Positions 19,800-30,125 of a DNA stretch of 64,000 bases are shown here, in pieces. The translations under genes and the position numbers were made by a program. How positions within the stretch are numbered: the first letter of the stretch is position 1; every line of letters starts with the position of its first letter. Origin of the DNA: Notoacmeibacter sp. (lineage in GTDB: Bacteria > Pseudomonadota > Alphaproteobacteria > Rhizobiales > Rhizobiaceae); assembly GCA_019912385.1 (NCBI GenBank), contig JAIOIW010000003.1:1-64000 (forward strand). Direction: 5' to 3'. Under the pieces are notes generated by a model, which did no database searches, was not told the origin of the DNA, and worked only from the letters and a program-made list of their open reading frames with translations.

Positions 19800-21008
19800 A
19801 TGTATCGGATCACCGCCTTTCTTTCCGAGCCCGTCGCCCAGGCGGGCGGCGCAACGATAACCGCCGGCCACATCCTGGCCGCGGTCGCGCTTGCCGTTGC
19901 GCTGCTGGTCGCGTGGGCCGCGCTCAGGGCGCGCACGCGGCGCGCGGAAGCCGAAGCGCGCGACGCAGAGAACGCGGCGCGTATCGCCGAACTGCTCAAG
20001 GCGCAGTCGGAGATGCAGGGACGCATGGCGACGATCGCCGACGTGTTCGGCGCCCGCCAGGCCGAGCTCAACCAGTCGATCCAGCAGCGCCTCGACGGCA
20101 TGACCAGCCGGATCGGCCAGACCATGACCGAGCAGACCAAAGCGACTCACGAGAACCTGTCGAAACTGCAGGAACGCCTGGCGGTGATCGACACGGCGCA
20201 GACCAATATCCAGTCGCTCGCCTCGCAGGTGGTCGAGTTGCAGTCGATCCTGTCCAACAAGCAGACGCGCGGCGCGTTCGGCCAGGCGCGCATGGAAACG
20301 ATCATTGCCGATGCGCTGCCGCACGGCGCCTATCAGTTCCAGGCCACTCTCTCCAACAATTCGCGGCCCGACTGCGTGATCTTCATGCCCAACGATTCGC
20401 CGTCGCTGGTGATCGATGCCAAGTTTCCGCTGGAATCCTGGAACGCGATCCGCGAGGCCGGAGACGATGCCAAGGCGGCGCGCCAGCGGTTCCGGCGCGA
20501 CATCGAGGTCCATATTTCCGATATCGCGCAGAAATACCTGATTACCGGCGAGACCCAGGACACGGCCTTCATGTTCGTGCCGTCGGAATCGATTTTCGCC
20601 GAGATCCACGAGAATTTCGAAGCGCTGGTCCAGAAAGCGCACCGCTCGCGCATCGTCATCGTCTCTCCGTCGCTGCTGATGCTGTCGGTCCAGGTGATCC
20701 AGGCAGTGCTGAAGGATGCGCGCATGCGCGAGCAGGCCCATCTTATCCAGGGCGAGGTCGCGCGCCTGATGGAAGACCTCGGACGCCTCGACGAGCGGGT
20801 GCGCAAGCTGCAGACCCATTTCGGCCAGGCGACCCGCGATGTAGAGATGATCGTCACCTCGACCGAAAAGCTCGGCAAGCGGGGCGAGCGCATCGAAGCC
20901 CTGGAATTCGGTGACGTGCCCGGCGCCGACCACAAGTCCGCGCGGGCGGAAGGAGACAAGGGCGAAGCGGCAGGCCGGCTGCGGCTTCGCGTCGTCGACG
21001 AGGATTAG
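19800..21008 (+). CDS. rmuC: DNA recombination protein RmuC
   Basis: Membrane-anchored protein with a PD-(D/E)XK-like nuclease fold that limits inversion and recombination at repeats. 402 residues: N-terminal membrane helix (about 20-44), a long coiled coil (about 45-165), then the RmuC core with RPDCVIFMPND and SLVIDAKFPLESW, the predicted nuclease residues. Divergent from def; stop 7 bases from the converging EamA gene. Confidence 0.93.
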   Translation: MYRITAFLSEPVAQAGGATITAGHILAAVALAVALLVAWAALRARTRRAEAEARDAENAARIAELLKAQSEMQGRMATIADVFGARQAELNQSIQQRLDGMTSRIGQTMTEQTKATHENLSKLQERLAVIDTAQTNIQSLASQVVELQSILSNKQTRGAFGQARMETIIADALPHGAYQFQATLSNNSRPDCVIFMPNDSPSLVIDAKFPLESWNAIREAGDDAKAARQRFRRDIEVHISDIAQKYLITGETQDTAFMFVPSESIFAEIHENFEALVQKAHRSRIVIVSPSLLMLSVQVIQAVLKDARMREQAHLIQGEVARLMEDLGRLDERVRKLQTHFGQATRDVEMIVTSTEKLGKRGERIEALEFGDVPGADHKSARAEGDKGEAAGRLRLRVVDED

Positions 21009-21015
21009 GTTTTTT

Positions 21016-21912
21016 CTAGACCGGATGCCGCGCGGTAAGCGCCGCGCGCCGTCGCCGCCCGGCATGCATCTGCCACAGCGAATGGACGGTGAGCGTGGCG
21101 ATGAGAATCACGCCGCCGGCAAGGCTCTGGTTGGACGGCACCTCGGCAAAGATCATCCACACCCAGACCGGCGCGAGCACCGTCTCCAGCAGGTAGAACA
21201 TGGCGACCTCGGGGCCGGGAATCCATTTCGGCCCGTTGGCAAGGCAGAAGAAGGATACCGGGATCAGCACCGTGCCGTTGAGGATGATCCACCACGGTGC
21301 CTCGATCCGGTATCCGTTGCTCGCGGTCATGAACGCCGCGATCACCATCGGCACCGCGGCGGCGACCAGCGGCGTGAAGCCCATGTCGCTGCCGCTTCTG
21401 CGCGAGATGGTTATCGCTCCGGCGATGCAGGTCGCCGTGCCCAGCGCCAGCAGGTCGCCCAGCCAGTTTCCCGCCGAAATGCCCTCGTCGATGATCAGCA
21501 GCACGCCGCCGAGCATGATCGCCATGGCCGCGAGCGTCACCGCGCGCGGACGTTCGCTCAGGAAGACCCAGGAAAACAGCGCCGCGATCATCGGATTGAG
21601 CGCCAGGATGAACACCAGGTTGGCCGTTGTGGTGTTGAACACCGCGACCATGAACAGGAGCGCACTCACCGCGTAGAGCGCGCCGACGGCCAGCCCGGCG
21701 CGGCCTGGAACAAGAGCCGGTAGCGGCTTGCGCAACATTCGCGCCACCAGCCATACGGCCATGACGGTCGCGAATGTGCAACCGCTACGCACCATCAAAA
21801 TGGACCAGGTGTCGCCCCCGGCCAGGCGGATCAGCGGGATGTCGAAGGTCAGTACCAGTCCGCCGAATGCGGTGATCAGCAAGCCCTTGGCATGATTGGC
21901 ATCGGCAGACAC
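21016..21912 (-). CDS. EamA/DMT family permease
   Basis: 298-residue inner-membrane transporter with ten predicted helices in two EamA repeats, for example PLIRLAGGDTWSILMVRSG in the first and GPKWIPGPEVAMFYLLETVLAP near the end. Start codon is GTG at 21912; no closer ATG precedes the first helix. Substrate unknown. It is not closely related in sequence to the other DMT protein of this window. Confidence 0.82.
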   Translation of the reverse strand: MSADANHAKGLLITAFGGLVLTFDIPLIRLAGGDTWSILMVRSGCTFATVMAVWLVARMLRKPLPALVPGRAGLAVGALYAVSALLFMVAVFNTTTANLVFILALNPMIAALFSWVFLSERPRAVTLAAMAIMLGGVLLIIDEGISAGNWLGDLLALGTATCIAGAITISRRSGSDMGFTPLVAAAVPMVIAAFMTASNGYRIEAPWWIILNGTVLIPVSFFCLANGPKWIPGPEVAMFYLLETVLAPVWVWMIFAEVPSNQSLAGGVILIATLTVHSLWQMHAGRRRRAALTARHPV

Positions 21913-22030
21913 GGGGCGCGGGCTCCGGAAAGGTGAACAGGAAAGCTGCCATACACCGGCAAGCCGGGAGGGGAAAGGGAAGCGATGCGGCTGGGGAAGC
22001 TGCTGTGCTTCCGCCGCCGCAGCGGGCGAT

Positions 22031-22777
22031 CTAGTCCACCCGCTCCCAGCCCTTCGGGCCGAGATGTTCCTGCGGTTTGAAGCGGATCTTGTAGGCCATC
22101 TTGCGCGACCCGGCGACCCAGTAACCGAGATAGACGTGCGGCAGGCCGGCGGCCTTGGCCCGCTCGATGTGGTCGAGGATCATGAACGTGCCGAGCGAGC
22201 GCTCGACGAGTTCCGGATTGAAGAATGAATAGACCATCGAGAGACCGTCGCCCATCATGTCCGACAGCGCGATGGCGATCAGCTCGCCTTCGCCCTTGCC
22301 GGTGATGAAACTGTCTGGCCCGCGCCGCCTGTATTCGATGATTCGCGTGTCGACATGGGTGTCCTCCACCATCATCGCGTAGTCGAGCACGGTCATGTCA
22401 GACATGCCGCCCTTGCGGTGGCGCGCATCGAGATAGGTACGGAACAGCGTGTACTGTTCAGTAGAGGGTTCGGCTTCGTAGACCGTGCCGATCAGGTCGG
22501 CGTTGGCCTGCTGCACGCGCCTCATGTTTTTTGACGGTTCGAACTCGTTGGCCAGGATTCTGACCGAAACACAGGCGCGGCAGGTCTCGCAGGCCGGGCG
22601 ATAGGCGATGTTCTGCGAGCGGCGGAAACCGCCCTGGGTCAGCAGGTCGTTCAGTTCACCTGCCTTCTCGCCAACGAGATGCGTGAAAACCTTTCGCTCG
22701 AACTCGCCCTCCAGATAGGGACACGGCGAGGGCGCGGTCAGGAAAAACTGCGGGGTTGTCGTTTGGTGTTGAGTCAT
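22031..22777 (-). CDS. bpt: Aspartate/glutamate leucyltransferase Bpt (N-end rule)
   Basis: Aminoacyl-tRNA-protein transferase that attaches leucine to proteins with N-terminal Asp or Glu, marking them for ClpSAP degradation. 248 residues, typical of bacterial Bpt. N-terminal Cys-rich part [13 protein letters not shown], and the C-terminal transferase domain with YVYSFFNPE-like and [19 protein letters not shown] motifs. Same strand as the upstream SLC13 gene, with 77 bases between. Confidence 0.94.
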   Translation of the reverse strand: MTQHQTTTPQFFLTAPSPCPYLEGEFERKVFTHLVGEKAGELNDLLTQGGFRRSQNIAYRPACETCRACVSVRILANEFEPSKNMRRVQQANADLIGTVYEAEPSTEQYTLFRTYLDARHRKGGMSDMTVLDYAMMVEDTHVDTRIIEYRRRGPDSFITGKGEGELIAIALSDMMGDGLSMVYSFFNPELVERSLGTFMILDHIERAKAAGLPHVYLGYWVAGSRKMAYKIRFKPQEHLGPKGWERVD

Positions 22778-22854
22778 GAACGCAAACGATAATTGTTTCG
22801 GCGCTTCGTTTCCAGAGGCGAATCTGCCGGGCAGCTCGCCTCCTCGGATTGTCG

Positions 22855-24672
22855 TTACATATCATAATACCACGATGCGACGGCTGTGAATGCCAGCCAC
22901 ACGACCAGCACCAGCGGTCCGCCCGCCTTGACGAAATCGGCAAAGCGGTAGCTGCCGGGTCCCATCACCAGCATGTTGGTCTGGTAACCGACCGGCGTGG
23001 CGAACGAGGCATTGGCCGCAATGATAACCGCCGCCACGAACGCCTGGGGCGGTATTCCGGTGGCGTTGGCAATATCGACCGCGATCGGTGTGAACAGGAC
23101 CGCGGTCGCGTTGTTGGAAAGAACATTCGTCATCAGCGCGACCAGCAGGAAGAACCCCGACAGCAGCAGCAACGGGCTATGGCCGTCCAGCGCGGCAACC
23201 GCGGTATCGGCCAGCAGCCACGCGCCGCCGGTCCGCTCCAACGCGATCGCTGCCGCAATCGAGGCGCCGGCCAGCAGGTAGATCTGCTTGTCGAAGGCGC
23301 GCGCGGCCTGCTGCATTGTCAGGCATCCTGTCGCGATCATGCCGGCCGCGCCGATTATGGCCGCGGCCACGATCGGCACATAGCCGCTCGCAGCCGCCGT
23401 GACCACGGCCACGAACAGAAGGATCGCGATCCAGGCCTTGCGCCGCTGCGGGACCGCCTCGGCCGACCACTCGAGCACCAGCAGGTCGTGGCTGTCGCGC
23501 ATGGTACGCAGATGTTCCTCGTCGGCACCCACCAGCAGCGTATCGCCGGGCTCCAGGCGGATGTCGGCGAGCGGCGAGCGGCCCATGCGGCTGCGCCGCT
23601 GCACGCCGAGCAGGTCCACCCCGTGCGTGCTGGCGATCCCGGCATTGCGGACCGTGCGGCCGGCGTGGCGCGAGCCCGGCGTGACCACCGCTTCGGCCAC
23701 GTGGTAGGCCGGTCCCGGCGTGCGCGGGCTCTCCACGCCATCGGGAGCCTTGCCGGCGGTGGCCGCCGAACCGCCCGCCAGCGCCTGCATGAAGGCGCGC
23801 CTCGTTCCTGTCACCACGAGCCGGTCTCCTTGCGAGATCACCATGTCCTCGAAAGGCGGGTAGAAGCTCAGTCCGCGGCGGATGATCAGCCGCGGGGTAA
23901 GGTCTTTCAATCCGGCGAACAACCCGGCGCGCGATGCCATTCCCAGGAAGGGATGGCCGGAGCCGATGGCGATCTCACCGATATACTGCATGCCGTCGCC
24001 CGGTTGGGTTCGCGTCCGCTGCCCGCCTTTTCCGGTCAGAAACCGCGGCATGATGAACAGCACGTAGATCGCTCCCGCACCGGCGACTGCAAGCGCGGGA
24101 ACCGTGATGTCGAAAAAACCGATCGTGACACCGAGCCGCTCGGCAACGCCGGCGGCCAGCAGGTTGGTCGACGACCCGATCAGGGTCGTCATGCCACCGA
24201 GGATTGACAGGAAGGAGAGCGGCATGAGCGCCCGCGATGCGGCGAAATTCCGTTGTGCGGCCAATACGGTAAGCACGGGAATGAAGATGACGACCACCGG
24301 CGTGTTGTTGAGGAAAGCCGACAATGCGGCGGCCGCCAGCAGCGTGACCGTCATCGCGCCCATGCCCGATCGTCCGCCAAGCCTTGCCGCGATGCGTGCC
24401 GGCCGGTCCATCGCATCGGTTGCGAACAGACCCTGTCCCACGATCAGAAGCGCCAGCACGGTCGCGAGCGCCGGATTGGCAAAACCGGCGATCAGTTCTT
24501 CAGGTCGAAAGGCGACGCCGTCGATGCTCGTGTAGGGGAACGCCGAGAACAGCACCAGCAGCATTGCCAGCGAACCCACGGCGACAGCCTCGACGGAAAA
24601 CCGCTCCGACACATAGCCGATGATCGTCACCGCGATGATGGCCAAAGTCGCATAGATGTGGAAGTCGCCCAT
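22855..24672 (-). CDS. SLC13/DASS-type permease with RCK_C domains
   Basis: 605-residue inner-membrane carrier of the divalent anion/sodium symporter type. Two hydrophobic halves (about 1-200 and 385-600) flank a hydrophilic middle (about 205-380) with two TrkA-C/RCK_C-like domains. Transport signatures include [14 protein letters not shown] and [14 protein letters not shown], the two inverted-repeat motifs of the family. Candidate substrates are sulfate or dicarboxylates; the sequence does not decide. It lies between an RDD gene and bpt on the same strand. Confidence 0.87.
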   Translation of the reverse strand: MGDFHIYATLAIIAVTIIGYVSERFSVEAVAVGSLAMLLVLFSAFPYTSIDGVAFRPEELIAGFANPALATVLALLIVGQGLFATDAMDRPARIAARLGGRSGMGAMTVTLLAAAALSAFLNNTPVVVIFIPVLTVLAAQRNFAASRALMPLSFLSILGGMTTLIGSSTNLLAAGVAERLGVTIGFFDITVPALAVAGAGAIYVLFIMPRFLTGKGGQRTRTQPGDGMQYIGEIAIGSGHPFLGMASRAGLFAGLKDLTPRLIIRRGLSFYPPFEDMVISQGDRLVVTGTRRAFMQALAGGSAATAGKAPDGVESPRTPGPAYHVAEAVVTPGSRHAGRTVRNAGIASTHGVDLLGVQRRSRMGRSPLADIRLEPGDTLLVGADEEHLRTMRDSHDLLVLEWSAEAVPQRRKAWIAILLFVAVVTAAASGYVPIVAAAIIGAAGMIATGCLTMQQAARAFDKQIYLLAGASIAAAIALERTGGAWLLADTAVAALDGHSPLLLLSGFFLLVALMTNVLSNNATAVLFTPIAVDIANATGIPPQAFVAAVIIAANASFATPVGYQTNMLVMGPGSYRFADFVKAGGPLVLVVWLAFTAVASWYYDM

Positions 24673-24819
24673 GGCTTGCCCTGACAGTGTTGCAAGGCAT
24701 CAGAGCATAGGGTTCCCCCACGCCGATGCGAAGCATGGATTTGCCCGCACGCAACAGGTGGGAGAAAACCAAACCGCGTTCGCTCGCGGCCGGGGAACGA
24801 GGACCTTTTCGACGGGACC

Positions 24820-25290
24820 CTAAATGTCTGCGCGCACGATGACCGTACCGAGCAGCAGATCGTGGATCGTGCGCTTGCGGTCGAGAACCAGTGTCGCCAG
24901 CAGGATCAATGGCGACAGGAGCACGTTGCCGGCCCAGAACAGCACCGAATGAACCACGGCCAGCAATGGATCGACGCGCTTGCCGTCGGTGCGTTCCAGC
25001 CGGATGTCCATCATCTGCATGCCCACCGTCGCCTGCTTGTCTCCGCCCATGGTGAACGCGACATAGGAAAGTGCGAGCAGCGGCACCAGGATCGTGAACA
25101 GCATCCAGCCGAGCCCCAGCGTGATGATGCCGAGCAGAAATATGACGACCGCGAACGGGATCGTCAGCAATGCGACGATCACGTAGTCGATGAAGAACGC
25201 CATGACGCGGCGCGTGCGCACGCCAGCGTAAAGCCGCCAGTCGTCGTAGCGGTCGGTCAGAATCTCGCCCTCATGTACGGTGGTGTTCAT
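24820..25290 (-). CDS. RDD-family membrane protein
   Basis: 156-residue protein with the RDD domain: RRVMAFFIDYVIVALL supplies the Arg-Asp-Asp pattern, followed by two further hydrophobic segments and QATVGMQMMDIRLERTDGKR. Function unknown. The ATG at 25290 (MNTTVHEGEILTDRYDDW) was chosen because the upstream extension lacks family features. From memory, rhizobial genomes commonly keep an RDD gene next to bpt; here the SLC13 gene lies between them. Confidence 0.85.
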   Translation of the reverse strand: MNTTVHEGEILTDRYDDWRLYAGVRTRRVMAFFIDYVIVALLTIPFAVVIFLLGIITLGLGWMLFTILVPLLALSYVAFTMGGDKQATVGMQMMDIRLERTDGKRVDPLLAVVHSVLFWAGNVLLSPLILLATLVLDRKRTIHDLLLGTVIVRADI

Positions 25291-25357
25291 CGTCTCGTTT
25301 CTCCCGTCTCGGTTGGCCGAACCGACCGTTGACACATGGGGAAGGGCCGGGGCGGAT

Positions 25358-28300
25358 TCAAGAAAAAGCAGGTCCAACGGGTACAGACCGGCCGATTGAG
25401 CCCGCGGCCTGACGGTCGCCATCCGGTTCCTCCCGCCGGATCAGCCTGGCATCGTGAAGGATGGCGAAGGCTGCCGGCGTGACGAAAAGAGCCAGCATGG
25501 TCGCGCCGGTCAAGCCGAAGGCCAGGCTGGCCACGATCGGGCGAAGGAACTGCGCCTGTGTACTCGTTTCGAATAGCAGCGGCCCCAGACCGACAACCGT
25601 CGTCAGCGATGTCAGAAAGATCGGTCGGAACCGGTCGCGCACCGCGCTTTCGATCGCTTCCGCCAATTCAACCCCGGCATTGAAGCGATCCTTGATGAAA
25701 GTGACCAGCAGGATGGAGTCATTGACCACGACGCCGGCGAGGGTCGCCAATCCTGCCAAGCTCGGCATGGAAAGCTGCATGCCCAGCGCCATGTGCCCCC
25801 ACACGACACCGATTACGCCGAGGGGGATAGCCACAAAAACGGCGACGGGCTGTACGAAGCTGCGGAACTGAAATGCCAACAGCAGGAACACGCCGGCAAT
25901 GCCGATGATCAGGTTCTTCTGCAGCGACGCGCCGGTGGTTGCCGAATCCCTTGTTTCACCGACGATGGTCACCTCGATATCCGGGTTCCTTTCGGCCAGC
26001 CCGGGCAGGTAGTCGCGCTTCATCAGGGCGATCAGTTCGCGCGCATTGGCGACGTCGGGATTGATCGCTCCCTCCACCGTCACGGTGCGACGCCCGTCGA
26101 TGCGATGAATGCGGGCATAGCCGCGCTCGCGCCTGATATCGGTCACGGCCGACAACGGAATGAGCGTGCCGTCGGCGCTTGCGACCTGCATGTCGAGAAT
26201 GTCGCTCGTGTCGTCTCGATCCGATGCCGCGGGCCTGGCCGTTATGTCGAGGATTCCGGAGCGGTCCGCAACCTCCAGCGCCGTATCGCCGCGGAATGCG
26301 CGGCGAAGCTGGCTGGCAATCGATTGGGCGGAAACGCCGAGCGCGCCAGCAGCGACCGGTTTCAAGGTGATCACGATTTCCGGCTTGCCAGGACGCAGGT
26401 CGTCATTGACGTCGCGAACGCCTTCGTAGCGGCGGAAAAAGCTGCTCATTTCCACGGCTTCGGCCTTGAGTTCGTCGAGATCGTCGCCCTGAAGGCGGAT
26501 TTCTATCGGTTTGCCGCCAACGCCGCGTTCGCGGTCGGTAAAGCGCAAGGCCGCCAGATCCGGTATGGGACCGGTGTTCTTGCGCCAGGCATCGATGATC
26601 CGGGAAATGGTCGTGTTCCTCGATTCCGCGCGCAGCAGGTCGGCACTGACCGTTGCCAGATGTGGCCCGGACTCGTTTGCGTCCGTGTTCGTCCCGTAGG
26701 TGACGGTGACATTGCGTACGAGTTCCGCCCCGCCCGGTTGCAGCGGGGTATAGTCGGCATTGAGTTTTTCCAGCGCAGCAAGGATTTTTTTCACCCTCTG
26801 CTCGGTGCGCCAGGCGGGCGTTCCCTGGGGCAGGGTCAACCGGGCTTCAACGATGTCGCTGTCAAGAGTCGGAAAATTCTGGAACTTGAGCTTGCCACCG
26901 ACAATCGGCGCCAGTGAAACGAGCAGGAGAAAGGCTGCGACACCGAGGGTCAAATAACGCGCCTTGAAGGTCATGCGGGCGAGAGGCACCACGAAACGGT
27001 CGCGAAACCGGTCGAATCCGCTCGAAACCATCCGGCTGATGCGCGACGGCCTGACATCGTGGATCGCATGGTGAAGATGGTTCGGCAGGATCAGGAAGGC
27101 CTCGACGAGGCTGACCACGAGCGTGATCAGCAGAACGATCGGCAGGAATTTCAGGACGGCGCCGGTCTTGCCAGCCATGAAGCCAAGCGGCCCGACGATC
27201 ATTGCCGTCGTCAGAAAGGAGGCAAGCACCCCCGAAGCCACCTGTCGCGTTCCCTCGACGGCCGCGCGCAACGCGCTGTCGCCCTTCTGGCGCCGGGCAA
27301 CGATATTTTCGGAAATGACAATCGCATCGTCCATCAGCAGGCCGATGGCGACCAGCAACGCAACCATGGTGATCATGTTGATCGTCAGGCCGAACAACTG
27401 CATGACGAAAATCGCGCCGAGAAACGATACCGGCAATCCCATTGCCACCCAGAACGAGAACCGGAACCCGAAGAACAGCCACATGGCGACAAAAACCAGG
27501 ACGAGACCCTGGATGCCGTTGTCGGTAATGATCCGCAGACGGTCGCGGATGTTTGAAGTCGTGTCGCCAGCGATGGCCAGCTCGACGCCGGGAGGTGCAT
27601 CGGCACGCGACGCCTCGAGGCGTTTTTGCAACACGGCCATGACATCCAGCGAATCCTGCACCTCCGTCTTGCTGATCGTGACAAACGCTGCGCGCTTGCC
27701 GTTGAACCAGATCGCCTGGGCCGGATCGGAAAACTGCGAACTGATCTTCGCGACGTCGCCGAGGGTGATTTCCGCGCCGAGAGGAGACGAACGGACCGGT
27801 ATTGTCGCGAACTGTGCAGCCGTCCTGCGCGCGCCCTCGAAGCGGACGAGAATGTCGCCCTCTCGCGTTTCCATCATGCCCGCCGGCAGGTCGAGACTGC
27901 TTCTTGTCAACGCCGTCGCGATATCCTCGGCCGTCAGCCCGTAAGCGCGCAATGTGGCGGACAAAACCTCGATCGCGATTTCGCGCTCCGAGAACCCGGA
28001 GACCGTTGCCTGGGCGATCATCGGATCGCGGCGCAGTCTTTCGGCAAGCCCGTCGGAATAGGCAAACAGGATGGCGGGGTCGTCGATGCCGGTCACGGCG
28101 ATCGACGCCACGACGGCTGCGCGCTCGACAACGCGCGTTGTCGGCTTGTCGACCTTTTCGGGAAAGCCGGTGATACCCTCGATCGCGGACTTCACGTCAT
28201 CATTGAACACGCCGATGTTCGCGCCTTCGCGCATTTCAGCGGTTACGATGGCGAGATTGTCGCGCGCGTCGCATCTCAGCTCGACGAGGTTTTCAACCGC

Positions 28301-28510
28301 TCGCAACGGTTCCTCGGCCCTCAGGCAGACAGCGTCTTCCACATCCGCCGGCGACGCACCTGGATACGCGATCCTGGCTTCCACTTCCGTCGGTGGTATC
28401 ACCGGAAATGAATCGCGCTGCAGGGTCGGCACCGCGGCAATGCCGACAACCAGCACCACCAGCATCAGGATATTTGCAGCTGTCGGATGGGAGGCAAACA
28501 TCCGGATCAT
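25358..28510 (-). CDS. RND efflux pump inner-membrane permease
   Basis: Proton-driven exporter of the HAE-type RND family, 1050 residues. Twelve membrane helices with two large periplasmic loops (about 30-330 and 560-860). The proton-relay Asp pair is in VAIGLLMDDAIVISENI; a second conserved block is TLAGVVVNDSILLVTFI. The start ATG (MIRMFASHPTAANILML) overlaps the adaptor gene's stop by 4 bases (ATGA), so the two are translationally coupled. No outer-membrane channel gene is present, so a shared TolC is likely. Substrate unknown. Confidence 0.93.
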   Translation of the reverse strand: MIRMFASHPTAANILMLVVLVVGIAAVPTLQRDSFPVIPPTEVEARIAYPGASPADVEDAVCLRAEEPLRAVENLVELRCDARDNLAIVTAEMREGANIGVFNDDVKSAIEGITGFPEKVDKPTTRVVERAAVVASIAVTGIDDPAILFAYSDGLAERLRRDPMIAQATVSGFSEREIAIEVLSATLRAYGLTAEDIATALTRSSLDLPAGMMETREGDILVRFEGARRTAAQFATIPVRSSPLGAEITLGDVAKISSQFSDPAQAIWFNGKRAAFVTISKTEVQDSLDVMAVLQKRLEASRADAPPGVELAIAGDTTSNIRDRLRIITDNGIQGLVLVFVAMWLFFGFRFSFWVAMGLPVSFLGAIFVMQLFGLTINMITMVALLVAIGLLMDDAIVISENIVARRQKGDSALRAAVEGTRQVASGVLASFLTTAMIVGPLGFMAGKTGAVLKFLPIVLLITLVVSLVEAFLILPNHLHHAIHDVRPSRISRMVSSGFDRFRDRFVVPLARMTFKARYLTLGVAAFLLLVSLAPIVGGKLKFQNFPTLDSDIVEARLTLPQGTPAWRTEQRVKKILAALEKLNADYTPLQPGGAELVRNVTVTYGTNTDANESGPHLATVSADLLRAESRNTTISRIIDAWRKNTGPIPDLAALRFTDRERGVGGKPIEIRLQGDDLDELKAEAVEMSSFFRRYEGVRDVNDDLRPGKPEIVITLKPVAAGALGVSAQSIASQLRRAFRGDTALEVADRSGILDITARPAASDRDDTSDILDMQVASADGTLIPLSAVTDIRRERGYARIHRIDGRRTVTVEGAINPDVANARELIALMKRDYLPGLAERNPDIEVTIVGETRDSATTGASLQKNLIIGIAGVFLLLAFQFRSFVQPVAVFVAIPLGVIGVVWGHMALGMQLSMPSLAGLATLAGVVVNDSILLVTFIKDRFNAGVELAEAIESAVRDRFRPIFLTSLTTVVGLGPLLFETSTQAQFLRPIVASLAFGLTGATMLALFVTPAAFAILHDARLIRREEPDGDRQAAGSIGRSVPVGPAFS

Positions 28511-29811
28511 TGCTTGAAGCTCCCAGACAGGGCGTCGGCAGCAAGGCGGGCCTTCAAGACCTCGTCCTCCAGCGGTCTTACCGCCATTCCGGGAACGGCG
28601 AGCGACATGTCGGTTACGACGACCTTGATGCCGGCCTCCAGGCCGCCGGAAACAACGGCAATGCCATCGACGATGAAGCCGGTTTCGATGGCGCGGTATG
28701 CCAACCGGTCGTCTGCGCCGACGACGAGCACCTTGCCGTCGGCGATCGCTTCGGCGGGGAGCGCCAGCACCTTGCGCGCTGGCGCGCTCAATTCGACCTC
28801 GATGAACATGTTGCGTCGCAGCGGCGGCCGCACGCCTGGTTCGGCCAGGTCGAAAGGCTGCTCGACGCTGACGATCACGTTCGCGCTCTGTGTCCGTGGA
28901 TCTATGAACTCGCCAATGCGCTCGATTTGAGCCGGCCATTCGACGGCGTGACCAGGCGCGCGCAGCCGGACAACGGCTTTCAGGTCGAGCGGGCCGCCCT
29001 TGCCTCCCCCGTTTCCGGTTCCCCTCACCAGTGGCCCCATACGGCCGATCGGAAATTGGGCCGCGACTTCCATGCGCTCGATCCCGTCAGCCGAGAACAG
29101 TGTCTGGCCGCGTGTGACAACCTGTCCCTGTTCGGCCTGGACTTCGCCGATCAGCATCGCGAATGGTGCGCGGATCACCGCATAATCGAGATCGCGCGCG
29201 AGAATTGCCCGCTGCGCGGACAGGACGTCGCGTTCCGCGTTGCTCAGCGCAAGCTGGTTTTCCAGGTTTTTCAGATTTGCCCGCGCGGACAGTTCCTGGC
29301 GCCGAGCCGCTTCCAGCGCCGCCGGTGTGCCAACTCCGCGGCTCACCAGATCCTGTTGGCGCGCAACCTGTGCGCGGCTCAATTCCAGATCGTCGGCGCT
29401 GATCGCGATGCTGGCGCGAAGGGTTTCTTCCTTCACATTCAGCGACACTATCTGGGCGTCGTTTTGCCCCAGCGAAAGCCGGATTCCCGTATCATCGATC
29501 CTTACAAGCTCCTCACCCTTTTCAACGATCAGCCCGTTGGCAAGACGATCCGATGTCCAGGTGATCTCGCCGTCGATCCGGTTGACGGCCCGCCACACAT
29601 TCGCCGGGCTCACCGAGCCATAGCCGCGGACGCGTGGAACAAGATCGATCGGCTCAAGCGTGATGACGCGGACCGGTGTAACACGCGAGGCGGCTTCCTT
29701 CTCCCGGGGCTCGCTCTTGTCGGCCCTTGAAGCGAGAACAATCGCTACGCCAAGCGCGATCGGTACAGTCACGGCCATGACCCTGAGCGCGACAGTTGAC
29801 CATTTCACCAT
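28507..29811 (-). CDS. RND efflux periplasmic adaptor (membrane fusion protein)
   Basis: Adaptor linking the RND permease to an outer-membrane channel. 434 residues with an uncleaved N-terminal membrane helix (about 7-28), a lipoyl half-motif near ERVRGYGSV-type sequence at 50-60, an alpha-helical hairpin rich in Glu/Arg/Ala (about 115-210), and a beta-barrel plus membrane-proximal C-terminal part. First gene of the two-gene efflux operon; GGGAG lies before the ATG at 29811. Its promoter must lie in the repeat-rich region shared with the formate dehydrogenase genes. Confidence 0.9.
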   Translation of the reverse strand: MVKWSTVALRVMAVTVPIALGVAIVLASRADKSEPREKEAASRVTPVRVITLEPIDLVPRVRGYGSVSPANVWRAVNRIDGEITWTSDRLANGLIVEKGEELVRIDDTGIRLSLGQNDAQIVSLNVKEETLRASIAISADDLELSRAQVARQQDLVSRGVGTPAALEAARRQELSARANLKNLENQLALSNAERDVLSAQRAILARDLDYAVIRAPFAMLIGEVQAEQGQVVTRGQTLFSADGIERMEVAAQFPIGRMGPLVRGTGNGGGKGGPLDLKAVVRLRAPGHAVEWPAQIERIGEFIDPRTQSANVIVSVEQPFDLAEPGVRPPLRRNMFIEVELSAPARKVLALPAEAIADGKVLVVGADDRLAYRAIETGFIVDGIAVVSGGLEAGIKVVVTDMSLAVPGMAVRPLEDEVLKARLAADALSGSFKQ

Positions 29812-29928
29812 GGAATGCTCCCAGTTGGACGACGACGGCATGTTTTCCGAATACGGATCTCATCTCCACGAAGGGAAACAGGAAAGGCAAGTGCAAAACA
29901 ATCGCGGCCGAAAAACAAGCTAGTGGAA

Positions 29929-29985
29929 CGAATTTGACATTCGGTACCCGCTCAATGTCGACCTCGAAATCGAATGTCGAATTTG
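29929..29985. promoter_or_regulatory. Imperfect 15-bp inverted repeat, candidate operator
   Basis: Left arm CGAATTTGACATTCG (29929-29943) and right arm CGAATGTCGAATTTG (29971-29985) pair at 13 of 15 positions. The octamer AATGTCGA also occurs twice (29954-29961 and 29973-29980). Long spacing (27 bases) and half-site repetition look like a binding region for a dimeric or multimeric regulator. Which of the two divergent operons it serves is unknown. Confidence 0.45.
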
Positions 29986-29991
29986 AAAGCT

Positions 29992-30018
29992 CCACTGGAA
30001 TTATAAGCTTGCCAGTGG
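29992..30018. repeat. Inverted repeat CCACTGG / CCAGTGG
   Basis: Two perfect 7-bp arms (29992-29998 and 30012-30018) flank a 13-base A/T-rich loop containing TATAAG. It could be an operator or a leader hairpin for the formate dehydrogenase mRNA, whose ATG is 108 bases downstream. Confidence 0.4.
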
Positions 30019-30125
30019 CTTCCTTGCTTCCATCATTTGCGCTTGCGATCGATACAAACGGGATGCAAATGTTGGAAATTAACCACTAGGTTGGTCGAAC
30101 GAACACAACAGGCTCTGGTCCGAAC

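Larger units (their letters stand above)
29812..30125. other. 314-bp divergent intergenic region, efflux pump / formate dehydrogenase
   Basis: No gene is supported here. The stretch is visibly richer in A+T than its neighbours and carries several short repeats (listed separately) and the 5' ends of two opposite operons. A 97-codon open frame crosses it on the plus strand but has no ribosome site or recognisable sequence. Confidence 0.7.

Noticed and set aside
19737-21065. 442-codon minus-strand frame opposite rmuC
   Set aside because: Overlaps a full RmuC gene; no motif, His/Arg-rich.
28511-28939. 143-codon N-terminal extension of the RND permease
   Set aside because: It lies inside the adaptor gene; the ATG at 28510 gives the normal RND N-terminus and an ATGA overlap.
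29796-30089. 97-codon plus-strand open frame in the efflux/formate dehydrogenase gap
   Set aside because: It overlaps the start of the adaptor gene, has no ribosome site or recognisable protein pattern, and covers likely operators.
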